DNA of 64,000 nt from contig NZ_CM001022.1 of NCBI RefSeq assembly GCF_000165795.1, forward strand, positions 2,265,812-2,329,811, written 5' to 3'. The DNA is from Aminomonas paucivorans DSM 12260. Its GTDB lineage: Bacteria; Synergistota; Synergistia; Synergistales; Synergistaceae. How positions within the stretch are numbered: position 1 is the first letter of the stretch; each line of letters starts with the position of its first letter. The notes beneath the pieces were generated by a model that saw only the letters and a list, made by a program, of their open reading frames with translations, ran no database searches and was not told where the DNA came from. Made by a program: the position numbers and the translations under genes. Positions 24,705 to 34,228 of the stretch are shown one piece after another.

Positions 24705-25435
24705 GACGTGGCCTCCGGGACGCCGTTTCGGCGCAGCTCCCGCAGACAGCCGTAGAGGGTGAAGCGGCTCTTCCCGGTCTCCCGGGAAAGAAGCTCCACC
24801 GCCCCCCGAAAGGCAAAGAACCCCCGCTCCTCCAGCCGGGCAAGGAGGGTCATCCTCTCCCCCCGGTCCAGGTAGCGCAGGGGCTTGCCGAAGAGGGGAC
24901 GCACCTCCTCCAGCATCCCCTCCAGCAGGTCCTCTTTGCGGGCGGCGAAGCGCTCCGCCTGGTCGCACCCCACCGGAAGGGGCTCCGTGCGGGTCTGGGC
25001 GTCGGCCCACTCCCGCACCATCCGGGCCCGGGTGGTGTCGTGGTTGAGGCACAGAAACCCCACGATGTGCCGGTGTTCGTCCCGGATGAGGGCCACGCTG
25101 GAGCGCAGGGACCGTCCGTCCGGGGCGGTGGAGGCGTAGTTGGCCAGGTGGTCCACCTCCCGGAACTCCTCCGCGTGGAGCAGATAAGCCCCGAAGTCCG
25201 TGAGGGGGGCGTCCTCGGTGCGCCCCGTGAGGGCGCCGTTCTCCAGGGCCACGATGACGTGGTCTCCCCCGGACACGTCGTGGAGCACCACCTCCCACTC
25301 CGGCCCCAGGGCGGCTCCCAGGGTGTGCACCACCGGGACGAGGGGCTTGAGCAGGGGATGACAGGATCGCTTGGGCAGGACCAACGCCTCCTCTCGAAGG
25401 AAACGGGCGGAGCGGGGATCCCCGCTCCGCTCCAT
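24701..25435 (-). CDS. YheO/DauR-type PAS-HTH transcriptional regulator
   Basis: 244 residues. An N-terminal YheO-like PAS domain ([25 protein letters not shown], then [20 protein letters not shown]) is followed by a C-terminal helix-turn-helix ([26 protein letters not shown]). Family members such as DauR respond to arginine-related ligands. Immediate overlap with the guanidinium exporter gene and the ornithine-cyclodeaminase homologue 30 bases upstream fit a guanidine/arginine theme. Ligand is unproven. Confidence 0.85.
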   Translation of the reverse strand: MERSGDPRSARFLREEALVLPKRSCHPLLKPLVPVVHTLGAALGPEWEVVLHDVSGGDHVIVALENGALTGRTEDAPLTDFGAYLLHAEEFREVDHLANYASTAPDGRSLRSSVALIRDEHRHIVGFLCLNHDTTRARMVREWADAQTRTEPLPVGCDQAERFAARKEDLLEGMLEEVRPLFGKPLRYLDRGERMTLLARLEERGFFAFRGAVELLSRETGKSRFTLYGCLRELRRNGVPEATS

Positions 25436-25465
25436 CCCTTCTTCATGATACCTCTTGTCCGAGGC

Positions 25466-26449
25466 TTAGAGGGAGACGGGGCGTCCCACCCCCGCCGCGC
25501 GGGCCTTCTCCAGGATGCGGTGCCCCGCCACCACGTCCAGGGCGGCAAACCCCACGGTCTTCATCACCGTGATCTCCTCCCGGTCGCCTCGCCCAGGCAC
25601 CTGCCCCAGGATCAGCTGCCCCAGCTCCCCGGCGAGGCGCTCCTCCCCGAAGCAGCCCTGGCGCATGGGGACGATCAGGTCCCCCGCCTCCGCCAGCACC
25701 GCCTCCCGGTTGTCCACGAACACCCGATCCGCCCGGGCCAGCAGGACCTCGTCCAACTCCTGCATCTGGGGGGTGTAGGAACCCACCCCGTTGACGTGGG
25801 CCCCCGGCTCCACCCGGTTCCCCGGGAACACGGGACGGGGGGAGGTGGTGACGGCGGTGACCACCTGGGCCCCCTCCAGCGCCGCCTCCGGGGAGGCAGC
25901 GGCCGCCAGCCGGGCGCCATGCCGCTCCGCCAGGGGGGAGACCCGCTCCAGAAAGGCCTTCACCCGCCCCGGATCGATGTCGTAGACCCGCACCTCCACC
26001 AGGGGGCGGACGGTGAGCAGGGCCTCCAGCTGGGCCTCCGCCTGTCCCCCCGTGCCGAAGAGGGCCCCCACGGAGGCGTCGGGAAGGGCCAACAGCTCCG
26101 TGGCCGCCCCGGCGATGGCGGCGGTGCGCATCTGGGTCAGCGTCGTCCCGTCCAGCAGGGCCTCCGCCTCCCCGGTGGCCCCGTCCAGGAGGACCACCAG
26201 GGCGGGCACCACCGGTTTGCCCCGGGCCGCGTTGCCCGGGAACACGGAGACGATCTTGATGCCCGGCCGGTCGATGCCCCCGGCGAAGGCGGGCATGAAC
26301 AGACAGGTTCCCCCAGGAGCCTCCACCCCCGTCCGCAGGGAGACCTGGGTCCTCCCCTGGGAATGGAGGACGAAGGCCTCCTTGTCCGCCTCGATGGCGT
26401 CCCTCATGGTGAAGACCGACCGGATCTCCTCTCCCGAAAGCACCAGCAT
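25466..26449 (-). CDS. Ornithine cyclodeaminase/mu-crystallin family dehydrogenase
   Basis: 327 residues from an ATG with GGGGAGG upstream. Cytoplasmic NAD(P)-dependent enzyme: MLVLSGEEIRSVFTM, RTGVEAPGGTCLFMPAF, TQMRTAAIAGAATELLA, the nucleotide-binding VGALFGTGGQAEAQLEAL, and GVGSYTPQMQELD. The family includes ornithine cyclodeaminase, alanine dehydrogenase and ketimine reductases, which this sequence alone does not separate. It lies between a TSUP permease gene and the YheO-type regulator gene, likely one operon from the promoter at 27439-27467. Confidence 0.85.
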   Translation of the reverse strand: MLVLSGEEIRSVFTMRDAIEADKEAFVLHSQGRTQVSLRTGVEAPGGTCLFMPAFAGGIDRPGIKIVSVFPGNAARGKPVVPALVVLLDGATGEAEALLDGTTLTQMRTAAIAGAATELLALPDASVGALFGTGGQAEAQLEALLTVRPLVEVRVYDIDPGRVKAFLERVSPLAERHGARLAAAASPEAALEGAQVVTAVTTSPRPVFPGNRVEPGAHVNGVGSYTPQMQELDEVLLARADRVFVDNREAVLAEAGDLIVPMRQGCFGEERLAGELGQLILGQVPGRGDREEITVMKTVGFAALDVVAGHRILEKARAAGVGRPVSL

Positions 26450-26493
26450 GTCCCGACCTCCCCTTTTTGGATGATCCAAACGTCGAAGCTGTC

Positions 26494-27360
26494 TCAAGCC
26501 CTTTCCGCGAAGGCGCTGTGCAGCAGGGTCAGGGCGGAATAGAGCACCACCGCCGCCACCACCCACTGAAGCATGGCCAGGTTGAGGCTCTTCACCACGA
26601 ACACCGCCGCCAGGACCCCGACGATCCCGAAAAGCCCCACGAAGAAGGTGATCTTCCGGCCGTAGGCTCCCAGACGCACGAATTCCATGGCCCCCAGGGG
26701 CACGGAGAAGGTGCAGGCCCCCATCATGATGGGAAAGGCCACCGCGGGGCTCATGCCCAGGGCGTAGATGGTGGCCATGGTGGGGGCGTAGGAGCCGATG
26801 CCCACGTTGTTGAGGGCCCCGTAGGCGAAGAGCAGACCCAGGGCCAGGACCAGCTTGCCCCCGGAAAGCCCCGTGGCCTCCCCGCCGGAGGGGACCCAGC
26901 CGAACTTGCCCGCCACCACGAAGAACGCCGCCAGGATCAACCCCACCCCCATGCAGACCCGCAGGGTCCGCACGGGCAGCTTCACCACGAACCGGGGACC
27001 CAGGTAGGCCCCCGCCATCTGGGCGGCGATGCAGGACACCAGGGTGACGGGCTCCACCTGGATGGCGGAGATGTACGCCAGGGCCATCACCGCCACGGGG
27101 ATGGCACACTGGGTGTTCAGGGTCCCGGGGAGCTTGGCGTCCTCCACCAGCTTGCGCATCCGGTAGAACACCGTGGACAGGGCGAAGTCGGAGATGCCGA
27201 AGGTGGAGAGGAAGAACACCACCGCCCCCCAGGCGCCCAGAAACGCCCCGCTGCCCGGCTCCGCCAGGGCCTCCTGCCGATGGGCCCGAAAGTCCTGAAA
27301 AAACCGCCACGCGAACAACCCGTTGACCAGCACGATGAGGACCAGAACCGCCTGCACCAT
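26494..27360 (-). CDS. TSUP/TauE-SafE family membrane permease
   Basis: 288 residues from the ATG complementary to 27358-27360 with GGAG upstream. About eight hydrophobic segments in two halves with the family's repeated motif (GAVVFFLSTFGISDFALSTVFY in the first half, FAYGALNNVGIGSYAPTMATI in the second). Family members export or import sulfonates, sulfite, sulfoacetate or other small organic anions. A longer frame exists upstream but lacks a ribosome-binding site and crosses the promoter. First gene of a leftward operon with the ornithine-cyclodeaminase homologue. Confidence 0.85.
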   Translation of the reverse strand: MVQAVLVLIVLVNGLFAWRFFQDFRAHRQEALAEPGSGAFLGAWGAVVFFLSTFGISDFALSTVFYRMRKLVEDAKLPGTLNTQCAIPVAVMALAYISAIQVEPVTLVSCIAAQMAGAYLGPRFVVKLPVRTLRVCMGVGLILAAFFVVAGKFGWVPSGGEATGLSGGKLVLALGLLFAYGALNNVGIGSYAPTMATIYALGMSPAVAFPIMMGACTFSVPLGAMEFVRLGAYGRKITFFVGLFGIVGVLAAVFVVKSLNLAMLQWVVAAVVLYSALTLLHSAFAERA

Positions 27361-27438
27361 GAGACACCACTCCTCGTTTGCGGCCTCGCCGCAGGATGCG
27401 AATCGTCTTGTGATTCCGAACGCATGTTTTCTGGACGC

Positions 27439-27467
27439 TTTGTACCCCATCGGCAATCACTTGTCAA
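27439..27467 (-). promoter_or_regulatory. Promoter of the TSUP permease operon
   Basis: On the minus strand TTGACA (27462-27467), exactly 17 bases, and TACAAA (27439-27444). Transcription would begin near 27432, giving a leader of about 70 bases. It faces the divergent AraC-family gene, a usual arrangement for control by that regulator. Confidence 0.75.
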
Positions 27468-27523
27468 GTTCACAAAAAGATGACCGCTCCGCTGTGGTAC
27501 CCTGACCGAGAGGGGGCGATCCC

Positions 27524-28366
27524 ATGGATTCCGAGAAGAAGGGGGCCGCAAGCCGCCGGGTGGTCTACCTCCGGGAGGAGGGAACCCTCCGTTTCGAGGT
27601 GCAGGTCTGCCGCTTCGATCCCCACGCCCGACACCGGCACTTTCACCCCGAGCGGGCCCTGGCCTTCATCCGGGAGGGAACCAGCCGCACCGTCCTGGGG
27701 ACGACGGAACACCTCCTGGGTCCGGGGATGCTGGTGCACTTCCCGCCGGGCACTCCCCATTCCTGCGACCCCCAGGACCCCTCGTCGTGGCGCTACGACA
27801 TGCTCTTCCTTCAGGGCCCGGAGGAACCCCTTCCCTTCGGGGGACCCGGAGCGGTGCTTCTTCCCCCGGAGGAGAGAAAGCCCCTGGGGCGGCTCTTCCG
27901 GGAACTGGCCTCCCTCCGCCTTTCCCCGACGGATCGGGAGCACCGGTTCTACGAACTGCTGGAGAGGGCCGCGGCCCTGCTGGGGGAAGGCATCCCCTTG
28001 GAACCCCCTCTCCGGGACCCCCGGATGCTTCCGGTGGAGGCCCTGCTTCGGGAACGGTTTCGGGAGGGGGTCTCTCTGGAGGAGCTGGCGGACCGGGCGG
28101 GGCTGAGCCGGTTCCACCTGGTGCGGGCCTTCCGGCGCCACGCGGGGATGCCTCCCCACGCCTTCCAGACGGCGTTGCGCATCAACGCCGCCAAGGATCT
28201 GCTCCGCCAGGGAATGGGGGTCCAACGGGTGGCCCAGGAGATGGGGTTCTTCGACCAGAGCCACTTCGCCGCCGCCTTCCGGGAGCGGTGCGGGGTCCGT
28301 CCTCGGGACTACGCCCGGGGGGAGCAAGTTTTTCCTATCCCCGAGGGGCCGAAGGGGGCATCCTGA
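27524..28366 (+). CDS. AraC-family transcriptional regulator (cupin + HTH)
   Basis: 280 residues. An N-terminal cupin-type ligand domain (HRHFHPERALAFIREG, and GMLVHFPPGTPHSCDP) is followed by the AraC double helix-turn-helix from about 175: SLEELADRAGLSRFHLVRAFRRHAG and VQRVAQEMGFFDQSHFAAAFRE, the latter the conserved second helix region. It diverges from the permease-dehydrogenase operon across 163 bases and probably controls it. The DUF2000 gene begins 35 bases downstream on the same strand. Confidence 0.87.
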   Translation: MDSEKKGAASRRVVYLREEGTLRFEVQVCRFDPHARHRHFHPERALAFIREGTSRTVLGTTEHLLGPGMLVHFPPGTPHSCDPQDPSSWRYDMLFLQGPEEPLPFGGPGAVLLPPEERKPLGRLFRELASLRLSPTDREHRFYELLERAAALLGEGIPLEPPLRDPRMLPVEALLRERFREGVSLEELADRAGLSRFHLVRAFRRHAGMPPHAFQTALRINAAKDLLRQGMGVQRVAQEMGFFDQSHFAAAFRERCGVRPRDYARGEQVFPIPEGPKGAS

Positions 28367-28400
28367 TCCTCAGGAAACATCCGCAGGAAGGGATGGGAAC

Positions 28401-28802
28401 ATGAAGGTGGTTCTGGTGGTGGATCAAGACCTGCCCCGGGGGCTTCAGGCCAACGCGGCGGCGGCGTTGGGGCTGAGCCTGGGGGCTCAGGAGGAGGGGC
28501 TGTGCGGCCCCGCGGTGACGGACCGGGCCGGAGGGGTCCACGGGGGCATCACCCGGGTGAACCTGCCGGTGCTGGCCGCCTCGGGGGAGCAGCTTCGGGA
28601 GCTGTACCGGCGAGCCCGAGAATCGGCGGACCTCCGGGCCCTGGGGTTCAGCTCCCTGGCCCAGCGCAGCCGGGATTACGAGACCTACCGCACCGCCATG
28701 GAGGGCACGGACCCGGGGGCCCTGGGGTTTTCGGGAATCTGCCTCTGGGGACCTCCCGGAGCGGTGAACGCCCTGGCGGGCTCCCTGAAGACCCTCAAGT
28801 AG
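28401..28802 (+). CDS. DUF2000 family protein
   Basis: 133 residues of the DUF2000 family, with a peptidyl-tRNA-hydrolase-like fold (VVLVVDQDLPRGLQANAAAALGL, GGITRVNLPVL, and GFSGICLWGPPGAVNALAG). Function unknown. Its stop region overlaps the convergent response-regulator gene by 8 bases. The gene lies in the same direction as the AraC regulator and may be co-transcribed. Confidence 0.78.
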   Translation: MKVVLVVDQDLPRGLQANAAAALGLSLGAQEEGLCGPAVTDRAGGVHGGITRVNLPVLAASGEQLRELYRRARESADLRALGFSSLAQRSRDYETYRTAMEGTDPGALGFSGICLWGPPGAVNALAGSLKTLK

Positions 28803-29700
28803 CCTCACCCTCCGGAGAGGGGGCGAAGACCACCCGATCCCGCCCCTCCCTCTTGGCCCGGTAGAGGGCCTCGTCCGCCCGGGCCAGGAGGAGGTCCAGA
28901 CGACCTCCCCCGCGCCCCCAGACCGCCCCGACGCTCATGGTCACCCGGACCTCCCCGGAACGGGTGGGCAGACCTCGGGACGAGAGATCCCGAAGAAGCC
29001 CCTCAAGCCTGGGACGGTTCTCCCCGGGGGAGGGGAACCCCAGCAGGAACTCCTCCCCCCCGTAGCGCCCGAAGAGATCCCCCTTTTCGAGGCGCTCCCC
29101 GATCCGGGAGGCGAAGGCCCGAAGCACGTCGTCCCCCACCAGGTGGCCGTGACGATCGTTCACCTCCTTGAACCGGTCCAGGTCGCAGAGGGCCACGACC
29201 ACCCCGGTCCGCAGGAGAAGGCGCTCCAGCTCCTCCAGGACCGCCCGGCGGTTCAGGATCCCCGTGAGGCCGTCGTGTCGGGCCTGATGGATCAGGGCCG
29301 CCTTGGCCCCGTTCAGGGCCTCCTGAAGGGCCAGCATTCGTTCCCCCACCCGAAGCCGGGCCCGAAGCTCCTCGTTGTCGTAAGGTTTGGTGACGTAGTC
29401 GTTGGCCCCCGCCTCCAGCCCTTCCACGATACTCTCCTTCTCGCTCCTCCCGGTGAGAAGCACCACGTAGGGGGGGTCGTCGGGGTCCTCCCTCTCCCGA
29501 AGGCGCCGACAGGCCTCCACGCCGTCCACCCGGGGCATGGACCAATCCAGCAACACCAACCTCGCCGCCCCCGCCCCCTCCAGAAGCGCCAGGGCCTCCT
29601 CTCCGTCCTCCGCCACTACCGGCTCGAAACCCCACTTGCGGAGCACCGAGACCAGGAGGGTCCGGGAGGTCAGATCATCCTCCGCCACCAGAACCTTCAC
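28795..29700 (-). CDS. Response regulator with GGDEF diguanylate cyclase domain
   Basis: 301 residues from a GTG with GGAGG 9 bases upstream. Receiver domain 1-120: phospho-acceptor aspartate in LVLLDWSMPR, the threonine in VVLLTGRS and lysine in VTKPYD. The GGDEF domain occupies about 150-295, with the active site RYGGEEF and DRFKEVNDRHGH. The inhibitory RxxD site is lost (EKGD at the usual position), so feedback inhibition by c-di-GMP is unlikely. It overlaps the 3' end of the large hybrid kinase gene by 26 bases, so that kinase is its probable partner. Output: c-di-GMP in the cytoplasm. Confidence 0.88.
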   Translation of the reverse strand: MKVLVAEDDLTSRTLLVSVLRKWGFEPVVAEDGEEALALLEGAGAARLVLLDWSMPRVDGVEACRRLREREDPDDPPYVVLLTGRSEKESIVEGLEAGANDYVTKPYDNEELRARLRVGERMLALQEALNGAKAALIHQARHDGLTGILNRRAVLEELERLLLRTGVVVALCDLDRFKEVNDRHGHLVGDDVLRAFASRIGERLEKGDLFGRYGGEEFLLGFPSPGENRPRLEGLLRDLSSRGLPTRSGEVRVTMSVGAVWGRGGGRLDLLLARADEALYRAKREGRDRVVFAPSPEGEAT

Positions 29701-32700
29701 GGCCCATCGCCTCCACCCTCTCGCGGAACCGCAGGAACCGGACCCGCACCTCCGGGAGCCAGGAAGACAAGGCCTCCCCGTCGCCCCTTCGCCCCGCCTG
29801 CTCCATCTCCCAGGCCGCCTCCCGCAGGGCCTCCGCTCCCACGTTGGCGGCGGCCCCCTTGATGGTGTGGGCCCGAAGCCCCGCCTCCGCCGCCTCCCCC
29901 CGGTCCACCAGGTCCTCAAGCATCCGGAGCTGTCGGGGCAGATCCCCCAGGAAGGCTCGGTGGATCTCCGCCGCCAGGTCCTCGTCTCCCCCCAGGCGCC
30001 TCATCAGACCCTCCCGGTCGTAGTCCGGGGGGCTGGGAGTCTGCACCCCTTCCCCCGCCCCTTCCGCCCCCCCCGGCGAAACCTCCGAGGGGGCGTTATC
30101 CTCTCCCCCCAACCAGGGAGACAGGCTCTCCGCCAGGGTGGAAAAGTCCAGGGGTTTGGAGAGGAAGCCGTCCATCCCCGCCTCCAGGCACCGCTCCCGG
30201 TCCCCCTGCATGGCGTGGGCGGTCATGGCCACGATGGGGACCCGGGGGTTCCGGGCCCGGGACCCGGGAGCCCGGATGGCCCGAGTGGTCTCCACGCCGT
30301 CCATGCCGGGCATCTGCACGTCCATGAGCACCAGGTCGTAGTCCCCTTCCTCCAGCGCCCGAAGAGCCCCCAGCCCGTCCTCCGCCACATCCGCCCTCAG
30401 GCCCAGGCGACGCAGCATCCCCAGGGCCACCTGGCGGTTCACCTCGTTGTCCTCCACCAGGAGCGCCCGCCCCCGACGGCGCAGTTCCCGGATCCGATGG
30501 CGGGTCACCAGGGGCTGCTTCTCCCCCGCCAGCACCGCCGTAAGGGAGTCCCGCAGGTCCTGGTGGCGAAGGGGCTTGGTGAGGTAGGCGGAGAACCCGA
30601 TCTCCTCCATCCTGTGGGCATCGCCTCTCTGTCCCATGGAGGTCATCATCACCAGCTTCAGGCCACCCAACTTCGGGTCCTCCCGGAGGATCCGCCCCAG
30701 GGTCTCCCCGTCCATGCCGGGCATCTGCATGTCCAGGACCGCCATCTCGAAGGGAACGCCCCTGGCCGAAGCGGCGCGGAGAACCTCCAGCGCCGAGGGA
30801 CCGTCCGCCACCGCCTCCACCGCCATGCCCCATCCCGTCAGGCGGGCCAGGAGGATCTCCCGGTTGGTGGCGTTGTCGTCCACCACCAGGGCCCGGACTC
30901 CCTTCAGGTCCCGGGAGTCTCCTCCTCTGGCCCCCTCTCCCCCGGGCTGTTTGGCGAAGTCGAGGGTGAACCAAAACTCCGAACCCACCCCCTCCCGGCT
31001 GTGCACCCCAATCTCTCCCCCCATGAGTTCCACCAGGTTCTTGGAGATGGCCAGCCCCAGCCCCGTGCCCCCGTAGTGCCGGGTGGTGGAGGCGTCGGCC
31101 TGGGTGAACTTCTGGAAGAGAAGGTCCACCTTGTCCGCAGGGATGCCGATGCCCGTGTCCCGCACGGAGAACCGGACCTGCACCCGCTCCGGGGATTCGG
31201 AAACCCGCCGGGCCCGAACCACCACCTCCCCCCGGTGGGTGAACTTCACCGCGTTGCCCAGGAGGTTGGTCAGCACCTGCCTCAGCCTTCCGGGATCGCC
31301 CCGCAGGGCCGAGGGGACGTCGGGCTCCACGCTGCCCAGGAACTCCAGCCCCTTGGCCTGGGCCTGGGCAGCCAGGGCGGCGCCCACGTCGTCGAAGAGG
31401 GAGCGCAGGTCGAAGTCCACCTCCTCCAGGGCAAGGCGCCCCGCCTCGATCTTGGAGAGGTCCAGGATGTCGTTGAGCAGCCCCAGAAGGTTCTCCGCGC
31501 TGGCCTGGACGATCTCCCCGAAGTGGCGCTGTTCCGGGGTCAGGTCCGTGTCCAGGAGGAGCGCCGCCATCCCCAGGATGCCGTTCATGGGGGTCCGGAT
31601 CTCATGGCTCATGTTGGCCAGGAAATCGCTCTTCGCCCGGTTGGCCTGGTCCGCCTGCAGGGCCATGCTCCGGGCCAGGGCTGTCTGTTCCTCCAGGCGG
31701 CGGTTCGCCTCCTGAAGGCGCGCTTCCGTTTCCACCCGGTCCGAGATGTCCCGGGCCACCGCGTAGATGAGGGTCCCGAAGGGGCGGGATCGCCATTCGA
31801 TCCACCGATAGGTCCCGTCCTTGCAGCGGTAGCGGTTGACGAAGTCCAGCACCTCCTCCTGCCCTCCGAGGCGTCCCAAGGCTTCCAGGGTGGCGGGCAG
31901 GTCCTCCGGGTGCACCAGGTCCAGGAAACTCCGTCCCTCCAGTTCGCCCATGGCATAGCCCAACACCCGGGTCCATTCGGGGTTGAGGCGCACGAACCGC
32001 CCTTCGGTGGTGGCGATGCAGAGCAGATCCAGGCTGAGGGTGAAGTACCGGTCCAGCTCCTCCCCCGTGGCCCGCAGGGCCTTCTCCGCCTCCTTGAGGA
32101 CCGTCTGATCCACCAGGTAGCCCCGAAGCCGTTCCACCTCCCCCGCCTCGTCCTTCTCCAGCACCGTGAAGTCCGCCACCCAGCGGTACTCTCCGTCCCG
32201 GCGCCGCAGGCGGTAGGACTGTTCGAAGTGGGATCGCCCCTGGTCGGCGTGGTCCCGGATCTCCCGGACCACCCGATCCCTGTCCTCCGGGTGAACCAGC
32301 TCCATGAAGAGAAAACCCTTCCGGGTCATCTCCTCCGGGGTGTACCCCCAGACCGCCTCCACGTTGCCGGAGACGTACTCCACCGTCCCCGTCTCGTCGG
32401 TCCCCCAGAGAAAGACCACCACGGGCCCCCCGGAGAAGAGGTCCCGCTCCCGGCGGATCGTCTCCAGGACCCGGCGGAGTTCCTCCGTGCGGGTCCCCAC
32501 CTCCCGGGCCAGGAGAAGCCTGCGATTGGCCAGATACCCCGCGAAGACCGCCCCCGCCAGGGTGATCAGAAGCCCCGCCCCCAAAACCAGCCATCGCACC
32601 CAGGAAAGATGCTGGCCCCAAAAGGCCTCCCCCGGCGCGGGACGCAGGACGAAGGTCTTGCCGAAGGCGAACAGGGGGATCTGGTAGGCCTCCCAGGAAG

Positions 32701-34216
32701 GGGGAAGGGGACGGGAACGCCCCTGGGGGACCGAGGCCGCCAGGAGGAGAGGCTCCTTCCCCTCCCGAAGCTGCAACAGGGTCCACCGGACCCAGCTCCC
32801 CCCTCCGAAACCCCGAAGCACCGTCCGAAGCAGTGCCTCGTACCGGAACCAGGCGGCGGCATAACCCGCAGGATCGGGGGCCCCCGGGGCAGACACGGGG
32901 AGGTAGAGGAAGCCCACGGAAGGGTTCCCCCGTTCGTTGGCGGGGGTCAGGGGATCGGTGATGGTGGCGAACCCCGTCCGGGCCGCCTCCTCCAAGGCCG
33001 AGCGGCGTCGCGTCTCGGACCCCACGTCGAACCCCAGAACCGCCCGATTCCCCTCCTCCGGGAGGATCTGGCACACCGGGAAGAAGACCCGACGCCCCGA
33101 GGCGGGAATCGGCATCCCCCGCCCATCGAACTGCCAGACGCGGTAGTCCGGTCTCCCCTGGCGACGCATGGAGGTTTCGAAGGCCCGCAGGTCTCCCTCC
33201 CGCACCGCTGGCATCCAGAACAGTGCCTCTACGAAGGATTCCCGCACCAGAGGCTCCGCGTAACGGGCGAATCCCTCCTTCCCCACCTCGGGGTTCTGCT
33301 CCAAAAAGCGGGCCAGCCCCTCCAGGAGGAAACCCCGCAGGTCCCGGACCGCCATGGAGACCGCCGATACCTGGGGGGTCACGAAATGGAGAAAGGCCTT
33401 CTGGAGGGAGCGATCCTCCATCTGCCAAACCAGGGAGGCCGCCTGGAGGGAGAGCACCAGCCCCAGGACGCCCACGACCAGGGCCTCCTGGTGCCGAAGG
33501 GCCCGGGCAAGACGCACCGGGGACCGATCCCCTCGTCTCAGGAGGATCAGGGGGAGAAGGAGCAGAAGGAAGGAGAGGGGGAGGAGGGCGGCCCGGAACC
33601 GGTCCTTCTGCCAACCCGAGGCCATCCGGTCCATCCCCACCACCAGCATCACCTCGCCGGTTCGGGGGTCCAGCACCGGGGCAAAAGCGCTGACGAAGGA
33701 TCCGTACTCGTCTCGAAAGGGCCCCGCCACCTCGGGGCGGGCGGTCTCGAAGACCCGCCGCACCTCGTCGGGGGGCTCCAGATAGGGGGTTCCGGGGGGA
33801 GAGGCCTGGGGGGCCCCCTCGTCGATGTTCTCCGGACCGAAGAGGATCCGCCCGCCCCGAAGGGCCATGGTGTAGATGCTCAGGTAGGAAAGGCCCTGGG
33901 AGGCATCGTCGGAACCGGCGCTTCGGTGGAGGGGATCCCCGTGGACGTGGCAGGGACGGAACAGCACCATCTGGGACCGCATCCGCAGGAAGGCGGGGTT
34001 GTCCCGATCCTCCGGGGAGAACCGAAGCCCCCGGACCAGCTCGGGATCCACCGCTGCCGCCAGCCAGAGGACCTGCTGGAGCAGATCCTCCTTCATGCGG
34101 GTTCCCGCAACCTGCACCGCCAGGGACACCAACACCAGGGAGACCGTCAGGAAGAGCCCCGCAAGCCCCCCCAGAAACCAGCGTCCTCTTCCTCGTCCGC
34201 GAAGGGCCTCCTCCAC
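29675..34216 (-). CDS. Large membrane hybrid sensor histidine kinase (CHASE-PAS-PAS-HisKA-HATPase-REC-REC-HPt)
   Basis: 1513 residues from GTG. Membrane segments near 15-37, about 212-230, 245-265 and 552-572. The periplasmic part includes a region with the CHASE-like pattern around 330-400. Two PAS domains lie at roughly 600-715 and 735-850, with HisKA phospho-acceptor H871 ([11 protein letters not shown]), HATPase motifs ([26 protein letters not shown]), receivers with D1162 and D1299, and an HPt domain with H1450 (HTIKGAA). This allows an internal phosphorelay ending on the REC-GGDEF protein encoded directly downstream. The start is 12 bases after malQ. Confidence 0.88.
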   Translation of the reverse strand: MEEALRGRGRGRWFLGGLAGLFLTVSLVLVSLAVQVAGTRMKEDLLQQVLWLAAAVDPELVRGLRFSPEDRDNPAFLRMRSQMVLFRPCHVHGDPLHRSAGSDDASQGLSYLSIYTMALRGGRILFGPENIDEGAPQASPPGTPYLEPPDEVRRVFETARPEVAGPFRDEYGSFVSAFAPVLDPRTGEVMLVVGMDRMASGWQKDRFRAALLPLSFLLLLLPLILLRRGDRSPVRLARALRHQEALVVGVLGLVLSLQAASLVWQMEDRSLQKAFLHFVTPQVSAVSMAVRDLRGFLLEGLARFLEQNPEVGKEGFARYAEPLVRESFVEALFWMPAVREGDLRAFETSMRRQGRPDYRVWQFDGRGMPIPASGRRVFFPVCQILPEEGNRAVLGFDVGSETRRRSALEEAARTGFATITDPLTPANERGNPSVGFLYLPVSAPGAPDPAGYAAAWFRYEALLRTVLRGFGGGSWVRWTLLQLREGKEPLLLAASVPQGRSRPLPPSWEAYQIPLFAFGKTFVLRPAPGEAFWGQHLSWVRWLVLGAGLLITLAGAVFAGYLANRRLLLAREVGTRTEELRRVLETIRRERDLFSGGPVVVFLWGTDETGTVEYVSGNVEAVWGYTPEEMTRKGFLFMELVHPEDRDRVVREIRDHADQGRSHFEQSYRLRRRDGEYRWVADFTVLEKDEAGEVERLRGYLVDQTVLKEAEKALRATGEELDRYFTLSLDLLCIATTEGRFVRLNPEWTRVLGYAMGELEGRSFLDLVHPEDLPATLEALGRLGGQEEVLDFVNRYRCKDGTYRWIEWRSRPFGTLIYAVARDISDRVETEARLQEANRRLEEQTALARSMALQADQANRAKSDFLANMSHEIRTPMNGILGMAALLLDTDLTPEQRHFGEIVQASAENLLGLLNDILDLSKIEAGRLALEEVDFDLRSLFDDVGAALAAQAQAKGLEFLGSVEPDVPSALRGDPGRLRQVLTNLLGNAVKFTHRGEVVVRARRVSESPERVQVRFSVRDTGIGIPADKVDLLFQKFTQADASTTRHYGGTGLGLAISKNLVELMGGEIGVHSREGVGSEFWFTLDFAKQPGGEGARGGDSRDLKGVRALVVDDNATNREILLARLTGWGMAVEAVADGPSALEVLRAASARGVPFEMAVLDMQMPGMDGETLGRILREDPKLGGLKLVMMTSMGQRGDAHRMEEIGFSAYLTKPLRHQDLRDSLTAVLAGEKQPLVTRHRIRELRRRGRALLVEDNEVNRQVALGMLRRLGLRADVAEDGLGALRALEEGDYDLVLMDVQMPGMDGVETTRAIRAPGSRARNPRVPIVAMTAHAMQGDRERCLEAGMDGFLSKPLDFSTLAESLSPWLGGEDNAPSEVSPGGAEGAGEGVQTPSPPDYDREGLMRRLGGDEDLAAEIHRAFLGDLPRQLRMLEDLVDRGEAAEAGLRAHTIKGAAANVGAEALREAAWEMEQAGRRGDGEALSSWLPEVRVRFLRFRERVEAMGREGSGGGG

Positions 34217-34228
34217 GGCGGCTTCCCC

